Shown here: one piece after another, positions 24,886 through 35,199 of the stretch
Position numbering within the stretch: the stretch's first letter is position 1
How the letters are laid out: each line of letters starts with the position of its first letter
Assembly (NCBI GenBank): GCA_008711295.1
Contig: VUYV01000010.1
Span: forward strand, 7,640,491 to 7,704,490
Reading direction: 5' to 3'
Length of the DNA: 64,000 nucleotides
Origin: Anarhynchus alexandrinus
Taxonomy: Eukaryota; Chordata; Aves; Charadriiformes; Charadriidae
Notes under the pieces: generated by a model
The model's database searches: none
The model's input: only the letters and a program-made list of their open reading frames with translations
What the model was told of the DNA's origin: nothing
Translations under genes and position numbers: made by a program

Positions 24886-27499
24886 TTCTGGGCTCGGATG
24901 TTTGTAGTGTTGCTTCAGACAGCATGATGAAGTGGTGGTTTATTTTCTCCTGGAGACCCTTCTCCTGTGAGGACCAGTGACCTCCTTGTAATTACTTTAC
25001 ATTCTGGTCTTTGAGAACTTTGGAGACCGAGGAGTGGAAAATGCTCACCGAGGTCTGAATGGAGTACAGCTTCTTTCTCTCAGAAGACACGACGGTTTGG
25101 AGCCCCTTGTCCTCTGCAGAGCTGCTGCTTGGCAGCCCATGGGCCACGTCTTGGGCAGAGTCCAACAGGGGGAGAAAAGGGCATGTTCTTCTTTGGGCTG
25201 CAGATGTTTTGAAATTACCTGGCTGAAAACCTTCTGACAACGCGTTTCCATATCTGCTTGCAGCCGTCTCCTGTCTGTCTTGCTCTCCCCATCCTGCTTT
25301 TCCGTCCCCTTCATTTTCGCACCTCTTGGATGATGAGCAGCTTCAGGCAGGGCTGCCTTCGCACTGGGGCTGCTCTCACTGCGCCCGGGCTCGCTTGCCT
25401 CTTATTTTTGGCTAGCACACGCTCGAAAGTATCAGCTAATAACGATCATGCTTTTTGCTCTGTGGCGTGTCTGCTCTTTGGAAAAAGTATCTGCTGGCAG
25501 CTTGCAGCCTAGCAGAGAGGAAGAGGAGGGCGGCCAACAGTTGATGTGGAAAATTAATTATGAACTACCATCCTCCTGCCACGTAGTTAAGGCAGTTCTG
25601 CTTTCCAAGGTTTACATCCAGCCTCCCAGGAAAAGGGAGAATACTGCATTTCTTTCTTTGAATAGCGGGAACATTGCCAGAACAAAGCTTAGTGGAGAAT
25701 GTCACACGTGGGGCTGATCACTCGGGATGCTCTGGAGCCTGTCCTGCTCTGCCTGCAGCTGTGGCACCACCCAGGTAGTCATTTCTGCCTTTCGTTGGAC
25801 AAACGTTGGCTTAATTGTGCATCCTAGTCGATGAAGGCCTGTGTGTGTGATGGGGAAGTCACCCGTGTCCCCCATGCAGTCAGGGGGCAACGTTTTGTGT
25901 TTCTTTATAGCGGTGACTTGGTAACGTTCAGGTTCAGATGAGCTACAGCTTGTTACATTTCCATCCTGCAGGATGACATGTTTATTTCATAATGAACCAC
26001 AAAAACTGGCCTGTGATTTAGGGGGGGGGGAGAGTTTGACAGGCACCGCGTAGCTCTGGGAATGTAATTACCCAAAGGAGCAGTTCTGTCCCTGAACAAC
26101 CTCTGTCTTAAGGATCACAGGAATAATTGCTGGCAGCCGCGGCACCGTGAGTGCTTCGGGAGCCGTTCTGGTCTCGTAATTGCACACTGGTTCCTACTGG
26201 CCGGAGTTGAGCTCTGCAGCGCCAGCGCAGCACAATTTAAGTGCCAAAGATGCCCTTCCTCAGATAGCTCCGTGGGATGCGTGGCAGAGCCTGATGGAGT
26301 TAGGATCTGGGAAAGCCCTGACAACTTCTGTAAGTGGCTGTTTGGGGCTGAGCTAACGAAATGAGCGGTTGGTGTAACTTTCCTCATTGAAGTCTAAAGG
26401 ATATTGATGTGTGTGATGGGAACAGCCCTGCAAATCCACAACAGTCACTGGTGTGAAGTCTTATGGAGATACTTTGCTGTGTTAACAGTGTCTCTTTAGA
26501 CCAGAAAAATCCTTTAGGCTGTTCAAGTTTCTGGTTAAGGTACCAGAATTCTCCACTTTGCACATTTTTATTATGAAATTTGTTGTCACGGTTACTGACA
26601 AATTTGACAGTTAACTGAGGGGTGATGCTCTGAGAAATACCTAGGATTTTGTAAAGGGCCAAATTGCTGCCTGCTGGAAGTCACGGACTCAAATCATGAT
26701 GGTGTGGCTTCTAGTTTCCTCTTCTGAGCTCTGCCTCCTGAGCGACACAACCCTCTCTCTGGTGCTGTCAGGAGGATTTTTTTCTTGCAGCCAGGAGACT
26801 GTACTTGGAAGCGCAAACCTGTTGTACAAGTTCTTTAGATGTGCTGCAAATAATTATGAATATGTTTAATGAAGGGAAGCTGAAACAGAGTGAAAACATT
26901 TGGAAATATGAGAGAATGTGTGCAGCCAAGCGTTAGCTGTGAATGGAGAGTTCTTGTTGGCATCGTTTAACGGGAGCTTTCCAGCTTGTAGTTTCTCCAG
27001 TGAATACATAGAAACCAGCGAAAACGAGAAAGACAGGGTTGCTGGAGGTGAGCGGGAGGAGAAACGGCTGCCTTTCACCTCTGGGAGAAAAGGGACAGTG
27101 AAGTGAGCCGCATTTCTGTTGATGGGCTGCTGCCCCCATCACTCTTTGCCTCCCAGTTCCTGGGAAGGGGCCAGCGCAGCCCCGGCTGGCACTGGCACCC
27201 TCTAAGCAAGGTACTGTCTTGTTCCTTCACCACAGCAAGAGCTGTCTGTTGTTTTCTCCTGACTACTCAGTTGATAGCAGGGAGATTTTTAAATTTTTTT
27301 TTCCTCTACTAGGCGGGGTAAGTAGCTCCATTTATATCTCGCCAGACAAGCTTGGTGCCTTTTGACGTTAGTGGCCACGTGCCTTTTTCCCCACCTCAGG
27401 AGCTGGCCCTGATCTTTTTTGGAGACCCCCCTCTTCCTTTCTTCCCAGTGCTGTTGTGCTTTCCAGTCTTGATGTCGTGTGAGAAGGAACTCTTTAGTT
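24886..27499. other. Unique non-coding sequence, no gene seen
   Basis: Short overlapping frames, a G10 run at 26021-26030 and no recognisable element. Confidence 0.5.
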
Positions 27500-27608
27500 T
27501 TGCTCTGAGCAGCCTGGTCTAGCTGAAGATGTCCCTGCTCATTGCAGGGGAGGTTGGACTAGATGACATTTAAATGCCCCTTTCCACCCAAACTATGATT
27601 CTATGATT
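27500..27608 (+). mobile_element. CR1 LINE 3' fragment, 5'-truncated
   Basis: Reads as the CR1 3' end on the plus strand: GAGCAGCCTGGTCTAGCTGA, then a GTCCCTGCTCATTGCAGG box, GAGGTTGGACTAGATGACAT, then CCACCCAAACTATGATTCTATGATT as the terminal octamer region ending at 27608. The copy is cut at its 5' end to about 109 bp. Good preservation of the octamers suggests a relatively young avian subfamily. Confidence 0.93.
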
Positions 27609-27960
27609 TGTGTTCATGTGTGACCCCACGTGGTCACACCATACCACCATCCCCTCTTCTGTGAAGGCCGTATGCTCCCGTTGGCTGTGCTGGAGCTGAC
27701 TGGGGAGGGTGGCCAGGGTGGCGGGGAGGACATTTAGCCACCAGTGCACTGCAGTTTGCTCATACTAATGCCTCTCACCTCCTTTTAGGACTCCTGAAAG
27801 TTTCCCCTGCAACGCTCTTAAAGGAAAAGGTGGTGCAACAACAACAAAACAAGTCTCTCTCATTAGGAAGGCTTGGAGGCACCTCTCCTTGGCTCGGGAG
27901 CAAGGGAAAGGGGGGTGGGCAGCCCTGCACTCTGCTCGCTTTCTGTCTGGGAGGAATTTC
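27609..27960. other. Unique non-coding sequence, no gene seen
   Basis: GC-richer than its right-hand neighbour. No element recognised. Confidence 0.5.
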
Positions 27961-28520
27961 TACTTGTTAATGATTAATTCAAACGTTTCTTGTCATGAGT
28001 ACAGTGTGCACAGAGTGATAAATCTGTGGTGGGTTAGAGGTTGAGGTTGCTCAGTGCTGACAATTAGTTTGAGCCACAGGCTTTGCTTTCATTGGCATTT
28101 TCACAGCATTAACCCAGACCTTGTCAATTAAAATCCAGACGCATTTTGATGAGGGACATCTTCTTCTAATGATAATTGTAATAATATCACTTTTATTCAT
28201 TTAAAACCTGTCAGGCAGGCCATGTTTCCTGGAAAATAACTGCCCAAGTTTCACATTGCCTAAATAACTAGGAAGTATCTTTCAGGTTTCTGAGCTGACA
28301 TGTCATCAAAAATAACTAAAAGCAAATGAGACCATAGCTGTTCATCTTTGAACACTAACCAACTACAATCAAGGTAATTTGACTTTATCTGCTAAAATAA
28401 GCAGGTTTATTAGCCTTCACTTTGGAGGCTAATAAACATTTGATAATTGCCTGAAGTTGATGATGGGGATTTATACTATTTATTAATGGGTTTTCTAACT
28501 ATTTGACAGCATAGCTCCAG
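27961..28520. promoter_or_regulatory. AT-rich block resembling a conserved non-coding element
   Basis: This block has no transposon similarity and is dense in homeodomain-type (TAAT/ATTA) and GATA/TTATC words: TGATTAATTC near 27970, GACAATTAG near 28060, GTCAATTAAAA near 28125, ATGATAATTG near 28165, ACTTTATCTG near 28382, TGATAATTGCC near 28441. It also contains the exact 12-bp hairpin at 28405-28437. It is among the best candidates in the window for a developmental enhancer, but conservation is untested. Confidence 0.35.
28405..28437. repeat. Perfect 12-bp inverted repeat with 9-nt loop
   Basis: GTTTATTAGCCT (28405-28416) and AGGCTAATAAAC (28426-28437) are exact reverse complements around TCACTTTGG. 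Each arm carries a TTATTAG/CTAATAA core, so two identical AT-rich factor sites face each other. As RNA it would fold into a 12-bp stem, shorter than a typical microRNA precursor. Confidence 0.9.
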
Positions 28521-28560
28521 AGCACGTCTTAGGCAGTGATTCGTTTGTGCATCTCACCTG

Positions 28561-28690
28561 TTCGTTAGATGGAGGAGGAAGCCTGGGTGTAAGGGCTGAT
28601 TAAGGAACTTCTCAGAGTTGCACAAGAAGTCTGCAATAGAATAAAACCCAGAAATCCTTTTTCTGTTCTAGTACATTAACTGCGGTGGGT
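28561..28690 (+). repeat. MIR-like ancient SINE relic
   Basis: The order GTTAGATGGAGGAGGAAGCC, GGCTGATTAAGGAACTTCTC, TTGCACAAGAAGTCTGCAAT, then ATAAAACCCAGAAATCC and TTCTAGTACATTAACTGC follows the tail of an old amniote SINE (GATGAGGAAACTGAG..., AGGTCACACAAGAAGTCTG..., GAACCCAG..., TCTAGTGCTTTAACCAC). Several consecutive boxes at the right spacing make this the clearest of the three MIR-like relics. Confidence 0.65.
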
Positions 28691-30149
28691 TTTTTATGTG
28701 TTTATGTGTCTGTAAATATTATATTTAGAATCTCTGTCAGGCCATAAAAATGAGTATTTAATAGTTGGAATGGGAGTGATATATCAGATATCAATTGCAA
28801 ATCCATTGTGGTTTTATTTTAGCATGGCATGAAAAATAACAAAGCGAAAATCATGTTTGGTTTTGCATGGAAAAATACTCTTCATTTTTCTGAGAGGTTG
28901 TTCATAAGTGAAATCCTTTAGAAAAAGCTAAGGTAGGGGAGCAAAAAGCTGTATCAAGTAAGACTGTATCCGGATCCTGCAATGTGGTCAGTCTGTGCTT
29001 GTCCGTACGGGTGCAAAGTGCTGCACTTCTTTTTATTTAGGCGTTCCCTTGTTTCTCTGCTAAGATGTGGATCGCAGGCCTTTAGCCAGATCACATTATT
29101 TTTCATTTCGTTCCTTTAAAATCTAGGTTCTTCAAATAGTTAGCACTTGGGTATTTAAAAACCTCATCAGTATTATAAGCAGACTTCTTCTCGGGTCCTC
29201 CTCTGAAAGGTGTAGGAGAAGGAACTCTGATTAATTAAAAGCACCTCTAGGTGATGCCATAATATAAATAACAATAAGCCTGCCTTATTTCTATAGCAAC
29301 TGGAATAATGCTACCAGTTGTTAGTAGTTCAAAATTCAGGGCATAGCGTGGACTCTGAGTAGGAAATCCAGGCACAAAATACTGCATTGAGAAAAAAGGT
29401 TGAGGGATAATAACTGTGAAGTAAATGGAATTGTGCTGCTGTGACTGTATTCTGGAAGTTAATAGTTTTGTTTTTAGTAAATACAAATACTAATCCACCT
29501 CCGCTTGCGTAGGGCTCTTTTTTTTTTCTCCTTTCCAGTATGAACTGGCAAGCCTGTAATCTGCATTCTGGTGTGTATAGAAATGGCACCGACAACAGCA
29601 TAGCTTGAAGGCTGTAAATATTATCACATCTTTTTCCACTGAGCCTTTAGCAAGTGAGCTATGTGTTTATGTCTCTCATTACTCTCATTTTTTCTAAAAG
29701 TCCATTTATAAGCATTAGAGGTGATCAATAAAACCTGACCTACCTTTGCAAGTTAAATAGGCCTTATTTGAAACTCCCAGGCTTAAAGAGATTCAGATTT
29801 GCTAACAGTGATTTAAGAGCAAGCAAGGTCTGTTTATGTGCCAGTTCTTTTCCACTTTTGAGGTTTGAATTGCATTGGCAAATTTGTCACTTTGCACGTT
29901 TAGGCATGGAAGTTGCAGCTAACACTTTATTAAGCGTGCCATTACGTAGGAGCTGCCTTCTTACCTTGCAATTCACTATATCTTACTGAAAAAGTAATGT
30001 AATTAATAGATACGGAACACGCCTAACGGTGCAGAGTGAAGTCTCGATGAGCTTTGACTCTAAGCAGTATTTTCTATTGGTTGTTTTTGGTCTTTGGAAG
30101 ATGTCCAAGGGGTAAAAAAGAATGTACAATTAAAAAAAAAAAAAAAAAA
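28691..30149. other. AT-rich non-coding sequence ending in A18
   Basis: No gene or repeat recognised. Ends in 18 consecutive A (30132-30149) at the edge of an assembly gap. Confidence 0.55.
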
Positions 30150-30213
30150 NNNNNNNNNNNNNNNNNNNNNNNNNNNNNNNNNNNNNNNNNNNNNNNNNNN
30201 NNNNNNNNNNNNN
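30150..30213. other. Assembly gap of 64 N
   Basis: A run of 64 undetermined bases lies between an A18 homopolymer and a G9 run (30214-30222). The true length and content are unknown. Open frames reported across it are artefacts. Confidence 0.99.
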
Positions 30214-30222
30214 GGGGGGGGG

Positions 30223-31680
30223 CTGTTGTGTTATGCAGGTGGAGTTGTTTTGAAGATTCATTCCATAGAGATCTCACTTTGAATATCAGCATGTTAAAAA
30301 GTGTCAGTACAGGCTTTTGAAAGGGAGACAGCTCTTCACAGCACCCAACTCTTCACCTGGTTTGGTGCCTGCTGCCTCCGAGAGCAGCGTTGGGGGGCAG
30401 CTCCGCGCGGCCACTTCTCCTGTGGAGCTGTGCACGCTGTGCTGGGCTGCCGCAAAAGCAGCCCTGGTCCCATTTACTGCTGATTTTCTAATGGCTAAAT
30501 TTGTCATTTAACCCTTTGAAGACAGCGTGGGAGTGGAGGCTGGAAGGGCAGCGCTCCGCCGCAGCGCAGGTCCGGCCGGGCAGGAGGAAGGGATGGATTG
30601 ATGCAGTCTGATATTTGCCCATCTCGTGACTTTTAAGCATTTAATTTAAGAAAGCCATGTGGAATGGTCATGTGTCATGAGAGACAGGTTTGGTGACACA
30701 GATTGAATACTTTATTGGCTTAAAATTAGTCCGAAAGGTGTGGCGATAAGTAGGGCATTGAGGCAAATGTGCTGAAATGAAACCTCCCAGCAAGAATGCT
30801 GTGTCCTGCAGATGTTACCTCTGTTACGGGAAACTATTTTAGGATGTTTTAAATGTTTTTATGGGGCTTGTTTGTCATAGCCGTCCTAGTCGGGCTAGTT
30901 TTTATTACTGTGGTATGTAGTGTGGTGCCTCCAGAGGTTCCAGCTGAGATGGGGCACGGTACCCGCATTTACTGAGAGTGTGTCTCAGGGTCAGGAGATA
31001 ACCGCGTTCAGCCCCTCTTCCTCTCCTCTGCGTGGTTCAGGCTGAGAGCAGGAGGTGTGTGGACGGAATAAAAGCCATCAGAAGGCACTGTTGCTCAAAT
31101 ATTGATGGATGCCTCTACTGTTTGACGTGGGGTTTTTTTGTGTGGTAATTTTGACTTTAGACTGGTGTGTATGCATGCCCATACTTTGTTAGAGTAGTTA
31201 TTAATAAACATTATTCTTAATTAGCCATTTTGTTCATAAATGGTTTTATCTGTCCCTATGACCAGTCTGAGCCCTCAGTGCTGGAGAGAGAGGTCGTATG
31301 TGACAGACCTCGGCCCAAAGAGTTTTCACATTAAAACCCGAAGTGTAGTGGGCGAGGGAGGCTGCCAGCGAGGGCGGAGGCGACAGATGGAGCACAGCGG
31401 CGAAGATGAAGGATGCGCAGAGCTCCGTGCGTTGCGGGGCATCGATGATCAAAACTCCTCTTTGTTGTGGTGCCTCTACAAGGCTCACAGCAATCAGGGA
31501 TTTGGTTTGCCGAGACTAACTCCCGCCTTGTTAACTACTACTTCTTGATTATTTCTGTCTATATCCATCTGCTGCCTCTTTTCTGTTAGAGCTGCAAATT
31601 CCTTAGGGTTCAGACAGCTTTTTATTTTTGTGTTTGGGTAGTACTGAATTCAGCGGAGTTCTGGCCCAGGGTTAACGCTA
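30223..31680. other. Unique non-coding sequence, GC-richer at 30350-30590
   Basis: A short GC-rich, moderately CpG-containing stretch at about 30350-30590 follows the gap. The segment near 31645-31672 (ACTGAATTCAGCGGAGTTCT, then GGCCCAGG) weakly resembles the old repeat suggested at 10959. No exon recognised. Confidence 0.45.
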
Positions 31681-31684
31681 GTAG

Positions 31685-32020
31685 CTGTTAGCAGTGGCAT
31701 TTACACATGAAAATAAGACATGGGAAAACAATTATTTTCACGTTCTGATTATCTTTATTTGCATTCCAACATCCGCCAAATCTTTGAAACGGAAAAAATT
31801 ATTTAAATAAACGATACATGATTAAAATGATTATTATAATGTTCTCTACCACAAATAGTTCCATGCAGGAAATGCAATTTTTTTCCTGTATGCGGTTGTT
31901 TATATATACATCTGTATTAGTCTGGCAAGTAGATTTTTATCCTACGGCCTGCTGGCTCTCGCTTTCCTAGGTGCTTATTCGTATTTAATATAGCTCTATG
32001 CATTTGCATAAATGCACACT
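31685..32020. promoter_or_regulatory. AT-rich block with POU octamers, element-like
   Basis: AT-rich and CpG-poor with many ATTA words (AATTATTTAAATAAAC near 31797, GATTAAAATGATTATTATAATG near 31819) and two perfect octamers: ATTTGCAT at 31757-31764 and at 32002-32009. A third lies at 32277-32284. The second sits in an 18-bp palindrome. These features suggest an enhancer bound by POU/homeodomain factors. This is inference from motifs alone. Confidence 0.35.
31999..32016. promoter_or_regulatory. 18-bp palindrome containing a POU octamer
   Basis: TGCATTTGCATAAATGCA is a perfect palindrome: arms TGCATTT (31999-32005) and AAATGCA (32010-32016) flank GCAT. It contains ATTTGCAT plus overlapping ATGCA half-sites. 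Such dyads suit POU dimers, though binding is unproven. Confidence 0.6.
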
Positions 32021-32059
32021 TGGTTTTAACACCTGTTGGCATCCTTTAATTATACACGG

Positions 32060-32240
32060 ACCCCGAGGCGGTTGGCTTTGAGGTCTGTGCGGCCGCGGGT
32101 GGTTGGCTGTTACGTGTTGTTGGTCCTTCCCAAGCCCCGAGCGCGCTGCCACCTGAAGCCTCCCCTCCTGGCGCAGCGCCACAGCGAAGCGCCTTTCAGC
32201 GACTTCTCGGCTACAGCCCGGCGCTGATTTCTGGGATGCG
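32060..32240. promoter_or_regulatory. CpG-rich patch beside the octamer block
   Basis: CpG words cluster here (GCGGCCGCGGG near 32090, GAGCGCGCTG near 32138, GGCGCAGCGCC near 32169, CCGGCGCTG near 32219). The patch starts about 45 bp after the octamer palindrome. It could be an orphan CpG island or an unannotated non-coding promoter. No TATA box or exon is evident. Confidence 0.35.
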
Positions 32241-32284
32241 ATTCACTGCTGCGGTTATCATATCAAAAGGGGAGCGATTTGCAT

Positions 32285-34985
32285 TTCCTGCACGTCTCGC
32301 TGTTGCCAGCCTCGGAGAATGCTGCAGAGGGAAAGTTAACACAATTTGATAAAAAAAAACCAAACCAAAACAAAAATGAGCTTATTTACAGTGTTGCATC
32401 TGACGCTGTGGAGGAATTTGATGCAGACGCAAAGTTGGCACGAAGTACAAATTTAGGCTGTGCACAGAGATTCATTTTGGGGCTTTTTTCGGCTCCTGGG
32501 AAAAAATTGGAAGATTGTCCCTAAAGGCTGAATGTGTGGAGAGCTGTATGCCCGCCTTTGTGCGCCTTTCCTCTGTATCTTGATTTCTTATTGTGGTGCC
32601 CCCTAAAGTCGCTCTCTTCTCTAGATATGCATCCAGAGTTGGGTCTGCATAACACATTATCTTTGTTTTTATCTGACCCCCTCAGCCCTCTGCACTTCCC
32701 TCTCTGAAAAGGCATTGAGCAGTCGTGCCAGCATCGTTTGTACCAAGTGAAACACTTTACAGTGAGGTATTTTAAGCACGTCCATACTGGAAATGCCATA
32801 GGAATGGCAGGGCTGCAGTGTTTGCTGCTGATTCGCGTTCAGCTGCCCCTATTTGTATGCAGAAGCCGACTCGGCGGCGACCTCGCATTCATTTCCTGCG
32901 TATCAATTACTTATCAGTACTACACAAGCCCAATTAAGGAACTGGAGGGCGGTTGTAGGACTGAGAGCGTGGCCGTGCCTCCCCCGGCCGAAGGGGCAAA
33001 GCGGTGGGACGTGAGTTGGAGGGTCCCTCTGCAGAGCTTGCGTGGGTGAGGCTGCACACGTTTGAGTTTGGAGAGGCAAAGGATGTATCTGGTGTGGGTG
33101 ATGGAGCTGGTGATGTTACTCATCTCTGAGCCGGATTCCTGCAGTCTGGCCCGATTTTAGCCTTATTTCCTATTTTTTATGAGCACCTTTCTTGGGCATC
33201 TTTGCTGCGTGGCAATGAGGGGTTGTGTAAAAGGGGCACTCAACAAAAACATAGTGGGTGAAGCGCTTTCGAATTTGTTGCACCTTATCTTTCTCACTTG
33301 AGGTTTTGATGTTGTGTACTGGCAGCTGCCAATGTAGAAACATGTGCGAATATCACGAGCCTGCCAGGACTGGCGAGGGCTCCGTTGCAGGGTTTGTAGT
33401 CCCAGGTCAGGGTTTTTCTAGGCATTAGTGAGTAGAGGTCACCAAAATTCACCTTCAGGCTGTTCCATATGGGGTATTCCTTCCCTCCCATTCTACTTCT
33501 GTTTTCTTCCCTGCATCTCAGCAAAGAAATATCTTTGTTCATGTCTACGTTTTACCCAGCTTTAAAAGATTTGAAGTCTTGCTTAGTTCTGCCTTAACTT
33601 TAGCAAATCCTTTAAAAGCAGAACGTAGAGGTTGACCACACCAGAAAAATACCACCGTGCCACCTGGATTAGTTTCTGTGCCTGACCTCCTCTTCCTCCT
33701 AACTTCAACTACTGCTTCTTGTCATCTTTGATTGCATCATCTTCTTTTCTGTTGTTTTCCCCCTTTTCCTTTACTGCCCATGAATACCAGTGCTGCCTGA
33801 TGCGGTCACCTCGCCGTGCTCTTGGAATCTGAATGCAGGTGCCCTGGGAAGAGATCACACTCATGCTTCAAACTGGTACATCTCTCTTAATGTCTGAAGT
33901 CCAAAGAGAGGACTATTTCTAATTCTGGATCGATCCTGGAAATTAAAACCGACATGGCCACGTGTTGTTTTATCCAGACACAATGTAAACTTCAGTGGAA
34001 ATAAAACCACAGCGTGGGTGCTCTTGTCCTGGCTGGCACGTGGCTAGTCAGGGCGCTTTTCTGCATACTTCATCCCCGATAAAAAGGGATGCTCTGCATC
34101 TTTCTGTCCCTCTCACTTTTTTTTTTCCCCCTATTCTATTTTTTTAAGAACTGATTTCCTTAGGGAGTTGTTAATGTTCAGGGCTTTTTTCCCTGACATT
34201 TTGGACAATGATGTGACAACACAAGTGCATCTATTACTCTTCTGCTGGGAGCTGACTGAAGCAAAGGACTTGATGGATAATGGCCACATTTTCCAGCAGC
34301 GCCTGATGTACATGTGAGAAGAATGACTGAGTGCCCTGCATATAAAACCAAACTATGTCAGGCACCAAGTCCGAGCGCAGAACTAGGAGAGAAGGCTGAG
34401 AACACGTAGCTTTCCGTCAGGAATTCCTTATTTTGCTCCCCTTCTCTCTGTTGCTGGGAATCGGGTGCTTTCTGTGTTGCAGCAGTGGAGGCTGCGGTGT
34501 GGGAATCTATGATCTCCTTCATGGGAAGGGAAGGCAAAGGGCAGCAGGCTCGTATGGCACAGGGAGCCTTGAGAAAAGGAGGTTGTACAATTGAAAGCAG
34601 AGCATCACTTCACCTTTGGCTGCTAAAGAAAGCTGATTCTCCTCTGCCCTAAGTAGTCAATTTACACCTGTGCAAATGGAATGTAACACAGCACGGGCTG
34701 GAGCTTCTGTTTGGTGCTGCTGGGGGTGCCTGCAGCCTTCGGGGAGAAGGGGAGAGAGCTGGAAGCTGTCGGGGTTGGCCGTGGCTCTGGACCCGGGAGT
34801 CGGACGGCCGTTTGAGCATCGTGCCCCAGTAGGGCCCCTTGCCCTGGCAGGTGAGACGTGCTGGCAGGGCTGCCACGCGTTCGGTGCTTTGCCGGGGGCT
34901 GTACACCTCTTGCTGAAGCTGGTACCACTCTGCTTTGTATTCCACAGCGTGGATTTGCTAAAGCTGATTTTGAGCTCACGCAGTT
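32285..34985. other. Unique non-coding sequence, no gene seen
   Basis: Contains an isolated 10-bp palindrome GGATCGATCC at 33927-33936 and a T9-C5 tract near 34120. Short overlapping frames only. Confidence 0.5.
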
Positions 34986-35012
34986 GGGAGGGTGTGGGGA
35001 GGGAGGAGGGGG
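34986..35012 (+). other. Canonical G-quadruplex motif
   Basis: Five G-runs of three or more (GGG, GGG, GGGG, GGG, GGGGG) with loops of 1, 3, 1 and 4 bases fit the standard intramolecular quadruplex rule on the plus strand. It is a structural prediction only. Confidence 0.7.
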
Positions 35013-35127
35013 TGTTCCAGTGGGAAAGGGACGGGATGCTCTCCCCTCCCTGTCCCCCAGTGCATCACTTTGGCACAATCCCCCTGACCACTAACTCCTG
35101 TCTCCTTCCATTGCCTTTCTTTGCAAG

Positions 35128-35199
35128 ACCACTATGAGCATGCAGATATCTTTCATGGAACTGGAGAAGGAAAAGCGTCAGAGTGCTTTTGCCAGAAGC
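35128..35199 (+). other. Exon-like 72-nt segment, unproven
   Basis: A pyrimidine-rich stretch (about 35097-35124) leads to GCAAG at 35123-35127, and GTAAGAAGG follows at 35200, so both splice signals are plausible. Two of the three frames are open; one reads TTMSMQISFMELEKEKRQSA followed by FARS, a charged helical-looking peptide. I do not recognise the peptide. It could be an exon of a coding or non-coding transcript, or chance. Confidence 0.18.

Noticed and set aside
30054..30320. Open frames running across the N stretch.
   Set aside because: They are joined only through undetermined bases and so are artefacts.
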